In this document: positions 1 to 7,252 of the stretch, in pieces
Position numbering within the stretch: position 1 is the first letter of the stretch
Layout: every line of letters starts with the position of its first letter
DNA from: Microbacteriaceae bacterium
GTDB taxonomy: Bacteria; Actinomycetota; Actinomycetes; Actinomycetales; Microbacteriaceae
Assembly: GCA_025463565.1 (NCBI GenBank)
Contig: JAODAT010000084.1
Coordinates: 1-44,861, forward strand
DNA: 44,861 bases
Direction of reading: 5' to 3'
Program-made: the position numbers and the translations under genes
Notes under the pieces: generated by a model
What the model was told of the DNA's origin: nothing
The model's input: the letters and a program-made list of their open reading frames with translations, nothing else
Database searches by the model: none

Positions 1-819
1 CTGTGTCGCCTGGGCGATGCCGTTGCCGTCGGCGCGCACGTAGAGCGAGGCGTCCTGGTGCGAGTTCTCGCCGTAGCGGAGGGTCTCTTTGAGGGTGGCC
101 TCGACCGTAAAGCGGGTCGAGCTCGTCGAGACCTCCCTGAGTGAAGACGTTGGTGAGGTCTCGACAGGCTCGACCCGCTTTTGCGCGCGAATCCCGATGC
201 TCTCCGCGAAGAACTCCGCAACCGCCGTGTCGTACGCCGCGGTGTGTGCGAAGGCTTCGCCGGCGAGGCGCTGGCGCTGTGCCAGCCTCGTGCCGCCGAG
301 TGCCAGCGCTTTGGTGACCTGGTCATAGCTGGCCGGCGAGACGACGATCGCCACGTTCGCGTGGTTCTTGGCCGCCGCGCGCACCATTGCCGGGCCGCCG
401 ATGTCGATCTGCTCGACCGCCGCGTCACCGGTGACACCGGCGGCGATTGTCTCCACGAAGGGGTAGAGGTTCACCACGACGAGGTCGAACGGGCGGATAC
501 CGAGCTCGCCCAGCTGGGTCTCGTGGCTGGCCAGGCGCAGGTCGGCGAGGATACCGGCGTGCACCGCCGGGTGAAGTGTCTTGACGCGTCCGTCGAGCGA
601 CTCGGGGAACCCGGTGACCTGGCTGACCTCGGTGACGGCGTGGCCGGCATCCGCGATCGTCTTCGCGGTCGAGCCAGTCGAAACGATCTCGACGCCGGCG
701 TTCGCGAGCGCAGCCGCGAGTTCGAGCAACCCGGTCTTGTCGCTGACCGAGATGAGCGCCCGGGTGATCGGGATGACGTCGCGGTCACGCTTTGCTTCAG
801 ACGAAATGGGTGCAGACAT
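1..819 (-). CDS. purH: Bifunctional AICAR transformylase / IMP cyclohydrolase, 3' end outside window
   Basis: PurH performs the last two steps of IMP synthesis: formylation of AICAR from 10-formyl-THF, then ring closure. The visible 273 codons hold the N-terminal IMP cyclohydrolase (MGS-like) domain: an [12 protein letters not shown] strand near residue 20, [26 protein letters not shown] and [16 protein letters not shown]. The transformylase domain then begins, with RYGENSHQ at about 248-255. The ATG at 819 is preceded 8 nt upstream by GGGAGG on the minus strand, a clear Shine-Dalgarno. The gene lies 162 nt downstream of purN. Residues about 213-238, just before RYGENSHQ, are encoded by an imperfect palindrome that looks inserted (separate entry). 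Both start and identity are well supported; the C-terminal half is beyond the window edge. Confidence 0.95.
   Translation of the reverse strand, partial: MSAPISSEAKRDRDVIPITRALISVSDKTGLLELAAALANAGVEIVSTGSTAKTIADAGHAVTEVSQVTGFPESLDGRVKTLHPAVHAGILADLRLASHETQLGELGIRPFDLVVVNLYPFVETIAAGVTGDAAVEQIDIGGPAMVRAAAKNHANVAIVVSPASYDQVTKALALGGTRLAQRQRLAGEAFAHTAAYDTAVAEFFAESIGIRAQKRVEPVETSPTSSLREVSTSSTRFTVEATLKETLRYGENSHQDASLYVRADGNGIAQATQ
109..181. repeat. Palindromic repeat inserted in frame within purH
   Basis: Arms 109-135 and 155-181 are 27 nt long and complementary at 25 of 27 positions, with a 19-nt spacer. The arms have the GGTCTCGAC...GCTCGACCCGC type of sequence, related to an intergenic palindrome at 4894-4989 and a half copy at 11841-11857. 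The whole element is translated in the purH frame without a stop, giving a Val/Glu/Ser/Thr-rich stretch in a linker that is variable in the PurH family. That it is an insertion is inference from this comparison. Confidence 0.75.
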
Positions 820-837
820 GGGTAAATCCTCCCATGT
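816..837 (-). promoter_or_regulatory. Hairpin over the purH start codon
   Basis: The 7-nt arms ACATGGG (816-822) and CCCATGT (831-837) are perfect complements with an 8-nt loop. On the minus strand the purH ATG lies in one arm and AGGA of the ribosome-binding site lies in the loop. Such a hairpin could limit ribosome access. No regulatory evidence beyond the structure is visible. Confidence 0.45.
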
Positions 838-838
838 A

Positions 839-861
839 CCGAGCGAGCGTAGCTCGCTCGG
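839..861. repeat. Perfect hairpin in the purN-purH gap
   Basis: CCGAGCGAGC (839-848) and GCTCGCTCGG (852-861) form a perfect 10-bp stem with a 3-nt loop, 20 nt upstream of the purH start. It has no U-tract, so it is more likely a small palindromic repeat or an mRNA-stability or pausing element than a terminator. Confidence 0.5.
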
Positions 862-981
862 CGCTGGCGTCGCGGGATTGCGATGCAATCCCCAAAGCTC
901 CAGCGCGCCAACGAACGGTCGAATCGAAGTCAGTCGCTCCCCGGTGGTAACCACCTCAACGCCAGTTGCGACAGTCCCATT

Positions 982-1557
982 CTAAAGCGTGAAGTCGCCT
1001 TCCGCGATGCCGAGTACGACCTCAGCGAGCAGCTCGCGCTCCATCAGTTTGATGCGGTCGTGCAGCGTTGTCTCCGTGTCGCCTGGCAGCACCGGAATTC
1101 GCTGCTGGGTGATGATCGGCCCGTCGTCCACCCCGTTGTCGACGACGATCACGCTTGCGCCGGTCTCGGCGACCCCGGCGGTGATCGCGTCCCGAACCGC
1201 GTGCGCGCCCGGGAACTCCGGCAGGTACGCGGGATGCGTGTTGATGAGATTCGGCGACAGGGCCTCGATCACCCGCGGCGGAAGCAGTTTCATGAAGCCG
1301 CTCAGGATGGTGAGGTCTGGTTGCCATGCAACGATCTGCTCGAGAAGTGCGTCGCCCCACGACTCCCGGTCGGGATAACTGGAGAGTGCGACGGAGAAGG
1401 TCGGGATGCCGAACTCCTCCGCGTGCTCGAAACCGTCCGCGTCGCGATCGGCCCCGACCGCGACCACGCGGGCCGGGAACTCTGCGTCCTCGCAGGTCTC
1501 GAGCAGCGCGCGCAGGTTCGACCCACCTCCGGAGATGAGCACGACCAGTGAGAGCAC
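982..1557 (-). CDS. purN: Phosphoribosylglycinamide formyltransferase (GAR transformylase)
   Basis: PurN transfers a formyl group from 10-formyl-THF to GAR in de novo purine synthesis. The 191-residue protein has the usual length. It shows the N-terminal phosphate-binding SGGGSNL motif at 9-15 and the catalytic triad positions N106, H108 (INTHPAYLPEFPG) and D144 (NGVDDGP), which align with the E. coli enzyme. The start is GTG at 1557, with TAGGCT exactly 6 nt upstream and no convincing Shine-Dalgarno, so a leaderless transcript is possible. It follows the PerM-like gene by 24 nt and precedes purH, a conserved actinobacterial arrangement. Confidence 0.96.
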   Translation of the reverse strand: MLSLVVLISGGGSNLRALLETCEDAEFPARVVAVGADRDADGFEHAEEFGIPTFSVALSSYPDRESWGDALLEQIVAWQPDLTILSGFMKLLPPRVIEALSPNLINTHPAYLPEFPGAHAVRDAITAGVAETGASVIVVDNGVDDGPIITQQRIPVLPGDTETTLHDRIKLMERELLAEVVLGIAEGDFTL

Positions 1558-1563
1558 CTGCCG

Positions 1564-1569
1564 AGCCTA
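1564..1569 (-). promoter_or_regulatory. Putative leaderless -10 box of purN
   Basis: On the minus strand this reads TAGGCT, followed by 6 nt and the GTG start. The same 12-nt arrangement (TAGGCTCGGCA) precedes the ribonuclease start at 8671. A TANNNT box 6-7 nt before a start codon is typical of actinobacterial leaderless transcripts. Confidence 0.45.
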
Positions 1570-1581
1570 CCGGGCGGCGAT

Positions 1582-2808
1582 CTAGACCGACGTGGTGGTG
1601 CGCCCGGCAAGCATGCCGACGATGGCCGCGATGCCGACCTCGAGCGCCGCGAAGGCGCCGGTGAGCCAGGGCGACGGTCCGACATCCACCAGCCGACCCG
1701 GCCCCGCCGAACCCGCGGACGCCCAGGCGAGCAGCCCGAGAACCACACCGGCGGTGACGCCGGCGATCGCACCGGCGAGCAGCAGCCAGCGGGTGCGAGG
1801 CACAGTGCCCAGCTCCCGCACGAGCACGCGCCTCAGCAGCACGGCGACGAAGAAAGCCGCGAGCACCGGCACGAGAATGCTGAGAAAGCCCCAGCCGAGC
1901 TGGTGGGCCGACGGCAGCGCACCGAGCACCGGCACCGCGGGAATCGGCCCGAGGCTCGTGCCGAAGGGCGAGACCGACGACCCCGTACCGATGGCGAACC
2001 CGGGCCCGATGAGCCAGCTCGCCGCCCAGATGATGAGGTTCGGCAGAAGTGCCAGCTGCCCGACGGTGAGAGCGATGCCGCCCAGCACTCCGGCGTGCAC
2101 GCCCTCGTAGAGGGTGATCACTTTCGCGTAGCTCGTCAGCAGCAGCAGGGCCACGGCGACGGCCGACACCGCGATCACCACGCCCGCGCTCGCAGCGCCG
2201 GCACGAAGCCCGGTCGCGATGGTGCTGCGAGCCTCCGGACGCCAGTCCGCGATCCAGTCGCGAAGCGAGCTTCCCGGGCTGCCCGGCTCCGGTTCGCCGA
2301 GAGAGCGCCTGCCCAGCTCGACACCGATGGCGAGGCCGATGGCGAAACAGAGTGTGGGCAGAAGCGTGCCCTGCCAGATGGATGCCCGCGCGGAGGCGAA
2401 GAGCGCGCTCAGCGTGACGGCGAGCGAGAGAGCCGCGAACACCGCGACACTCACGACCGTCCCGAGCTGCCGGTGCGGGGTCTCACCGATACGGCGGCCG
2501 GCCCGCGCGCCGAGCAGCACGGTGATGAGGGCGAAACCCAGCGGTGCGATCGTGATGATGAAGGGTGTGGCTGCGCCACTGACACCGATTCCGAGCGCGA
2601 GTGCGGGACTCAGCGTCATGGTCACATCGACCCCGTGCCCGAGCAGCCAGGTGTCGGCGGCGGCGCGCCAGAAGACGATCCAGTCCACCTGCAGGCCGTA
2701 CTGGAACGCCCAGAGCACGGTCAGTACCGCGAGCGGGATGCCGACGCCGACCCCCACGACGAGCAGTGCCTCGAGCGCGGCGAACAGCGCGGTGACCGCG
2801 CGACTCAC
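1582..2808 (-). CDS. PerM-like DUF6350 integral membrane protein
   Basis: The 408-residue protein is almost entirely hydrophobic, with about nine to ten membrane segments and a polar loop near residues 170-195. Its composition, length and position directly before purN-purH match the DUF6350 family, whose mycobacterial member PerM lies at the same place and has been linked to cell-division stability through FtsB. Function here is inferred from that family and synteny. The start is GTG at 2808; the secreted peptidase gene ends 16 nt upstream and purN begins 24 nt downstream, so the three genes are probably co-transcribed at least in part. Confidence 0.8.
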   Translation of the reverse strand: MSRAVTALFAALEALLVVGVGVGIPLAVLTVLWAFQYGLQVDWIVFWRAAADTWLLGHGVDVTMTLSPALALGIGVSGAATPFIITIAPLGFALITVLLGARAGRRIGETPHRQLGTVVSVAVFAALSLAVTLSALFASARASIWQGTLLPTLCFAIGLAIGVELGRRSLGEPEPGSPGSSLRDWIADWRPEARSTIATGLRAGAASAGVVIAVSAVAVALLLLTSYAKVITLYEGVHAGVLGGIALTVGQLALLPNLIIWAASWLIGPGFAIGTGSSVSPFGTSLGPIPAVPVLGALPSAHQLGWGFLSILVPVLAAFFVAVLLRRVLVRELGTVPRTRWLLLAGAIAGVTAGVVLGLLAWASAGSAGPGRLVDVGPSPWLTGAFAALEVGIAAIVGMLAGRTTTSV

Positions 2809-2824
2809 TGGAGCGCCCCGCGCA

Positions 2825-4354
2825 TCAGCACTGCGGGTCCTTCGCGGGGACCGTTCCCTTCACGAGGTAGGTGTCGACCGTGCTGTCGATGCAGGCGTTG
2901 CCGGATCCGTACGCCGTGTGGCCCTCACCGGTGCGGGTGACGAGAAAGCCGCTGTCCAACTGGGACGCGAGCGACTGTGCTCCGGTGTACGGCGTCGCAG
3001 GGTCGTTGGTGGTGCCGACCACCATGATCGGCGCCGCGCCCTTCGCCGCGATCTTCTCGGGGTGCAGCACCGACTTGTACGGCCAGTTCTGGCAGGCGAT
3101 CGAGACCTGCACCCAGTCGCTGTAGCTGAAGATCGCCCCGATGGTGGGCGCCGCCTGGGCGATGGTGTCCATCGTTGCGCGGGTACCGGCCAGGCTGTCG
3201 GGGAAGACCCCGTCGAGGCAGAGCGCGGCGGTGTAGACGTTGTTCTCCTCCGAGTAGGTGCCGTCGTCGTTGCGGCCGTTGTAGCCGTCCGCGAACTGGA
3301 AGGCGGCGTCCGCATCGCCCTTCTGCAGCTGGGCGAACATCGTGCTGAGGTCGGGCCAGGAATCCCGGCTGTAAAGCGGATAGGAGATGGCGGTTCCCAG
3401 AGAGCTGAGGTCGAGGGTTCGACCGTCCTTGATCGTCAAGCCCTCGGTGCCGACCTGCGCGATGAGCGCGCGTGCCTGGGCGAGCGCGTCATCCAGAGTG
3501 CCGCTGAACGGGCAGCTGGAGCCGGTAAGGCAATCGGTCAGGTACGCGCGGAACGCGCTTTCGAATCCGCCCATCTGGGTGGTGAAGTCGACCGGCTCGG
3601 TGATCGAGGGGTCGACCGGGCCGTCGAGCACCATCCGTCCGACGTTCTTCGGAAAGAGCTTCGCGTAGTGCGCACCGAAGAAGGTGCCGTACGAGAAGCC
3701 CAGGTAGTTGAGTTTCGTGTCGCCGAGCAGCGCGCGCATCAGGTCCATGTCCCGCGCGTTGCTCTCCGCGTCGATGTGGCCGAGCAAAGGTCCGCTGTTC
3801 TTGGCACAGGCCGCGGCGTACGCCTTCTCGATCGGCACTCGCGACTGCAGCCAGGCATCCGATCCTTCGGGGTATGGCGAGACGGCGTAGAGGAAGGTGT
3901 CCATCGCCGGGCCCTCGAGGCAGGTGATCGGCGAGGACTTGCCGACCCCCCGCGGGTCCCAGCCCACGATGTCGAAGTCTTTCCGCAGGGTCGCATCCGC
4001 GGCGTAGTCGAGGCTCTGCGCCACGAAGTCATAGCCCGAACCACCCGGGCCACCCGGGTTGACGAGCAGCGATCCGATCCGCGTCGACGATGTGGTGGCG
4101 TGACGGATGACCGCGAGCTTCAGCGAGCCGGCCGACGGGTGCGCCCAGTCGATCGGCGTCGTCACCGTCGTGCAGGTGAGCCCGCCCGACTCACAGGAGT
4201 GCCAGGTCAGCGTCTGGTCGTAGAACTTCGACAGCGAGCTCGGCACCGGCTCGATGCCGGGCGCGCTCTTCGGAGCCGCCGACACGCAGGCGCTGAGAAT
4301 GAGAGCGAGTGCCACCCCGAGGGCGACGACCGAGATTCCAATGCGAGTTCGCAC
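2825..4354 (-). CDS. Secreted lipoprotein alpha/beta hydrolase (tripeptidyl aminopeptidase-like, S33)
   Basis: This 509-residue protein has a lipoprotein signal with lipobox LSAC ending at Cys23, so it should be anchored on the outer face of the membrane. The alpha/beta-hydrolase core has an oxyanion-hole motif NPGGPGGSG near 99-107, nucleophile GFSYG with Ser221, Asp451 in TNDPATPY and His479 in GEGHTAYG. The arrangement, with a C-terminal TAP-like lid region, is that of actinobacterial tripeptidyl aminopeptidases and related S33 hydrolases. Substrate is not predictable; release of N-terminal peptides or ester hydrolysis are both known in the family. The start is GTG at 4354 with GGAAG and AGG just upstream. 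It lies 16 nt before the PerM-like gene. Confidence 0.88.
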   Translation of the reverse strand: MRTRIGISVVALGVALALILSACVSAAPKSAPGIEPVPSSLSKFYDQTLTWHSCESGGLTCTTVTTPIDWAHPSAGSLKLAVIRHATTSSTRIGSLLVNPGGPGGSGYDFVAQSLDYAADATLRKDFDIVGWDPRGVGKSSPITCLEGPAMDTFLYAVSPYPEGSDAWLQSRVPIEKAYAAACAKNSGPLLGHIDAESNARDMDLMRALLGDTKLNYLGFSYGTFFGAHYAKLFPKNVGRMVLDGPVDPSITEPVDFTTQMGGFESAFRAYLTDCLTGSSCPFSGTLDDALAQARALIAQVGTEGLTIKDGRTLDLSSLGTAISYPLYSRDSWPDLSTMFAQLQKGDADAAFQFADGYNGRNDDGTYSEENNVYTAALCLDGVFPDSLAGTRATMDTIAQAAPTIGAIFSYSDWVQVSIACQNWPYKSVLHPEKIAAKGAAPIMVVGTTNDPATPYTGAQSLASQLDSGFLVTRTGEGHTAYGSGNACIDSTVDTYLVKGTVPAKDPQC

Positions 4355-4381
4355 GTGCCTGCTTCCGTTAGTGGTCTGTCG

Positions 4382-4879
4382 TTAGTGGACTAGGAGATTG
4401 AGGATGACCATGACGAAACCGAACAGGCCCGTGCCGATCGCCCCGAGAATTCGAATGATGATGGGGCTCTTTCGCTGGGCGAACGAGTCATAGCCGATGA
4501 TGGCCAGCTGCACGACGACGACGAGCATCGAGATCGAGGCCGCGTCGTCATCCTTCAGCACGCCGAAGATGGCGATGGCGAGCGGGATGCTCGGCAGGAT
4601 GGCGGCGTAGAGCATGCCGGAGGTGTGCAGCACCGCATCGTGGAAAGCAGCGCCGATCGTGATCACCCTGCCATCCCGCACCCCGTGGTTGGCGATCGTG
4701 CCCGCGTAGACGTGCGCGCCCCAGAACACGAGCAGCGAGAGCACCGACAGAACCAGTACCTCGAGCGACGGATGGCTCTTGTCAGAGATGACGCCGACCA
4801 GCGCGGCGTACAGGATGACACCGTAGACGGCATCCGCCGTCACCAGGTGACGCTCCAGCCACCCCAGTACCGCCCGCAT
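4382..4879 (-). CDS. Small multi-pass membrane protein of unknown function
   Basis: I do not recognise a family. The 165-residue protein has about four to five hydrophobic segments (near 18-32, 43-60, 80-105, 115-128 and 140-162), short loops and a short basic N-terminus. It lies between the sucCD operon and the secreted peptidase. Mycobacteria also carry an unrelated membrane gene at this place. The ATG at 4879 has TACGTT exactly 6 nt upstream and no Shine-Dalgarno, so it probably has its own leaderless promoter and is not only read through from sucCD. A large palindromic repeat lies immediately upstream. Confidence 0.75.
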   Translation of the reverse strand: MRAVLGWLERHLVTADAVYGVILYAALVGVISDKSHPSLEVLVLSVLSLLVFWGAHVYAGTIANHGVRDGRVITIGAAFHDAVLHTSGMLYAAILPSIPLAIAIFGVLKDDDAASISMLVVVVQLAIIGYDSFAQRKSPIIIRILGAIGTGLFGFVMVILNLLVH

Positions 4880-4885
4880 GCGTTA

Positions 4886-4891
4886 AACGTA
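4886..4891 (-). promoter_or_regulatory. Putative leaderless -10 box of the 4879 gene
   Basis: On the minus strand this reads TACGTT, followed by 6 nt and ATG. It starts just outside the palindromic repeat at 4894-4989, so the -35 region would lie in the repeat. Confidence 0.45.
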
Positions 4892-4893
4892 AC

Positions 4894-4989
4894 TGCTGGT
4901 CGAGTAGCGCGCCGAAGGCTCGCGTATCGAGACCTACTTGGTCAGGTCTCGATACGCGTGTCGCTGCGCGACGCGCTACTCGACCAGCA
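4894..4989. repeat. Large palindromic intergenic repeat after sucD
   Basis: The outer arms 4894-4910 and 4973-4989 are perfect 17-bp complements (TGCTGGTCGAGTAGCGC type). The inner arms 4921-4935 and 4944-4958 are perfect 15-bp complements around an 8-nt loop. The core GGTCTCGATACGCG is related to the element in purH. As RNA it would fold into a long stable stem at the 3' end of the sucCD transcript, where it could stabilise the message or act as a REP-like element. From memory, repeats of this type are common in Microbacteriaceae genomes. Confidence 0.85.
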
Positions 4990-4995
4990 CACTGG

Positions 4996-5886
4996 TTACA
5001 GCGACGCCAGAATCTCCCGCATCAGGCTCGCGGTCTCGCTCGGCGTCTTGCCAACCTTGACACCGGCGGCCTCGAGGGCCTCCTTCTTGCCCTGCGCGGT
5101 TCCGGCCCCGGAGGAGACGATCGCGCCAGCGTGGCCCATCGTCTTGCCCTCGGGTGCAGTGAAGCCGGCGACATAGCCGACCACCGGCTTCGTCACGTGC
5201 GCCTTGATGTAGTCGGCCGCACGCTCCTCGGCGTCACCGCCGATCTCGCCGATCATGACGATCGCCTTGGTGTCGGGGTCGGCCTCGAACGCGGCCAGCG
5301 CGTCGATGTGGGTGGAGCCGATGACCGGGTCGCCGCCGATGCCGATGGCGGTCGAGAAGCCGAGGTCTCGCAGCTCGTACATCATCTGGTACGTGAGCGT
5401 GCCCGACTTCGACACCAGGCCGATCGGGCCCTTGCCGGTGATGGTGGCCGGTGTGATGCCGACCAGGGACTCGCCCGGGGTGATGATTCCGGGGCAGTTC
5501 GGCCCGATCATCCGCGTCTTGTTGCCCTTGGCTTTGATGGTCGCCCATGCCTCGGCCGAGTCCTGGATCGGGATGCCCTCGGTGATTACGACGAGCAGCG
5601 GGATCTCGGCCTCGATGGCCTCGAGCATCGCGTCTTTGGCGAAGGCCGGCGGAACGAAGATGATCGACGTGTCGGCACCCGTCTCCTTGACGGCCTCGGC
5701 GACCGTGCCGAAAACGGGCAGAGAGACTCCGCCGTCGTGCTCGACCGTGGTGCCGGCCTTGCGCGCGTTCACGCCGCCGACCACCTGGGTGCCCGCCTTC
5801 AGCATGAGGGCGGTGTGCTTGGTGCCCTCACCGCCGGTGATGCCCTGCACGATGACCCTGTTGCTCTTGTTGAGGAAGATCGACAT
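4996..5886 (-). CDS. sucD: Succinate-CoA ligase, alpha subunit
   Basis: SucD binds CoA and carries the phosphohistidine of succinyl-CoA synthetase, the TCA-cycle step that makes ATP or GTP. The 296-residue protein has the expected length. It shows the CoA-binding Rossmann start ([13 protein letters not shown]), IGPNCPGI, the SKSGTLTY strand and the active His252 in [10 protein letters not shown]. The ATG at 5886 has AAGGAC upstream at good spacing. sucC ends 18 nt upstream, so the two subunits are co-transcribed. Confidence 0.98.
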   Translation of the reverse strand: MSIFLNKSNRVIVQGITGGEGTKHTALMLKAGTQVVGGVNARKAGTTVEHDGGVSLPVFGTVAEAVKETGADTSIIFVPPAFAKDAMLEAIEAEIPLLVVITEGIPIQDSAEAWATIKAKGNKTRMIGPNCPGIITPGESLVGITPATITGKGPIGLVSKSGTLTYQMMYELRDLGFSTAIGIGGDPVIGSTHIDALAAFEADPDTKAIVMIGEIGGDAEERAADYIKAHVTKPVVGYVAGFTAPEGKTMGHAGAIVSSGAGTAQGKKEALEAAGVKVGKTPSETASLMREILASL

Positions 5887-5904
5887 TTTTCTGAAGTCCT
5901 TTTT

Positions 5905-7068
5905 CTACAGTGAGGCCAGCTCGGCGGCCTTGTCGGCGCCCTGGTCCATGTTCTCGGCGAGGGTGACGAGGGGGTGGGCGTACTCCGCAAGAATGCGGCG
6001 GCCCTCCTCGACGTTATTGCCGTCCAGTCGCACCACGATCGGCTTGGTCGCTGCGGCACCGAGCGACTTGAGCGCACCGACGATTCCGTTGGCTACCGCA
6101 TCGCACGAGGTGATGCCGCCGAATACGTTGACGAACACGCTCTTCGTCTGCGGGTCACCGAAGATGACGTCGAGGCCGTTGGCCATGACCTCGGCGGATG
6201 CTCCGCCTCCGATGTCGAGGAAGTTGGCCGGCTTCACGCCGTGGTACTTCTCTCCCGCGTAGCTGACCACATCGAGCGTGGACATCACGAGCCCGGCGCC
6301 GTTGCCGATGATGCCGACCTCGCCGTCGAGCTTCACGTAGTTGAGGCCGAGCTTCTTGGCCTTGGCCTCGAGCGGGTCTTCCGAGTCGGTGTCGACGAGC
6401 GCCTCATGGTTCGGGTGGCGGAAGTCGGCGTTCTCGTCGAGCGACACCTTGCCGTCGAGGGCGACGATATCGCCCTGCTCGGTGAGCACCAGCGGGTTGA
6501 CCTCGACGAGCGTCGCGTCCTCACCCTTGTAGACCTCGTACAGTTTCACGAAGACCGGCGCGACCTTGTCGACGATATCGGCCGGGAAGTTCGCGGCGAT
6601 GGCGATCTTCGTCGCAACGTCGAGATCCACTCCGACCAGCGGGTCGACCTCGATGCGGGCGAGCGCCTCCGGGCGTTCGACGGCGAGCTCCTCGATCTCC
6701 ATGCCGCCCTCGTAGCTCGAGAGCGACAGGTAGGAGCGGTTGGCCCGGTCGAGCAGCACCGAGAAGTAATACTCCTGCTTGATCTGGGCTCCACCAGCGA
6801 CCATGACGCGCTTGACGGTGTGGCCCTTGATGTCGAGGCCGAGGATGGCTCTCGCGGCCTCTTCGGCAGCGGCAGGATCTTTAGCAACTTTGACGCCGCC
6901 GGCCTTGCCGCGGCCACCGACCTTCACCTGCGCCTTGACGACGGTGACGCCGCCGAGCTTCTCGGCCGCCGCTTTCACCGCTTCCGGGGTGTCTGCGACG
7001 ATGCCGGGGAGTACGGGAACCCCATAGCTTTCGAAGAGATCGCGGGCCTGGTACTCGAAGAGATCCAC
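5905..7068 (-). CDS. sucC: Succinate-CoA ligase, beta subunit
   Basis: SucC is the ATP-grasp nucleotide-binding and succinate-binding subunit that pairs with SucD. The 387 residues begin [12 protein letters not shown], the usual family start, and include [26 protein letters not shown] and [12 protein letters not shown]. The start is GTG at 7068. A weak AGGA lies about 14 nt upstream and no TANNNT box is present, so the translation signal is poor. The 184-nt upstream region carries two palindromic operators (7114-7147). It is the first gene of sucCD. Confidence 0.97.
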   Translation of the reverse strand: MDLFEYQARDLFESYGVPVLPGIVADTPEAVKAAAEKLGGVTVVKAQVKVGGRGKAGGVKVAKDPAAAEEAARAILGLDIKGHTVKRVMVAGGAQIKQEYYFSVLLDRANRSYLSLSSYEGGMEIEELAVERPEALARIEVDPLVGVDLDVATKIAIAANFPADIVDKVAPVFVKLYEVYKGEDATLVEVNPLVLTEQGDIVALDGKVSLDENADFRHPNHEALVDTDSEDPLEAKAKKLGLNYVKLDGEVGIIGNGAGLVMSTLDVVSYAGEKYHGVKPANFLDIGGGASAEVMANGLDVIFGDPQTKSVFVNVFGGITSCDAVANGIVGALKSLGAAATKPIVVRLDGNNVEEGRRILAEYAHPLVTLAENMDQGADKAAELASL

Positions 7069-7113
7069 TCTGCTGTTGTCCTATCCATGAGAGACATCTG
7101 GATGGGCGGCAGG

Positions 7114-7147
7114 TATCTCGATATCGAGCTATCTCGACGTCAAGATA
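7114..7147. promoter_or_regulatory. Two tandem 18-bp palindromic operators upstream of sucCD
   Basis: Site 1 (7114-7131) has half-sites TATCTCGAT and ATCGAGCTA; site 2 (7130-7147) has TATCTCGAC and GTCAAGATA. Each matches its reverse complement at 8 of 9 positions per half. The centres are 16 bp apart and the sites lie 46-79 nt upstream of the sucC start. The length and the TANCTNGANNTCNAGNTA pattern resemble operators of MarR-family regulators of the UrtR/HucR/TamR group; in Streptomyces TamR controls TCA-cycle genes. Which regulator binds here is unknown. Confidence 0.6.
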
Positions 7148-7252
7148 TCTGGGCCATCAAGCACTCTACCCCCGCGCTACCGGTGAGTTTCCCGGGAGCC
7201 CACTGGGCGGAATGAAAGTTCGCCCAAACTTTCAGTGGGGTATGAACTGCTT

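Noticed and set aside
61..71. Possible pseudogenisation of purH by the inserted repeat
   Set aside because: The frame stays open through the repeat and conserved RYGENSHQ follows in frame, so the gene looks functional.
655..690. A further repeat copy in purH (GGTCGAGCCAGTCGAAACG)
   Set aside because: It encodes the family-conserved STGSTAK segment, so the likeness to the repeat arm is explained by the protein sequence.
4366..4388. Direct repeat CGTTAGTGG (two copies, 14 nt apart)
   Set aside because: Only 9 nt long and one copy includes a stop codon; chance duplication cannot be excluded.
2219..4393. 724-codon plus-strand open frame
   Set aside because: It lies antisense to the PerM-like and secreted peptidase genes, is Arg/Ala/Gly-rich without domain similarity and follows from GC-rich third positions of the real genes.
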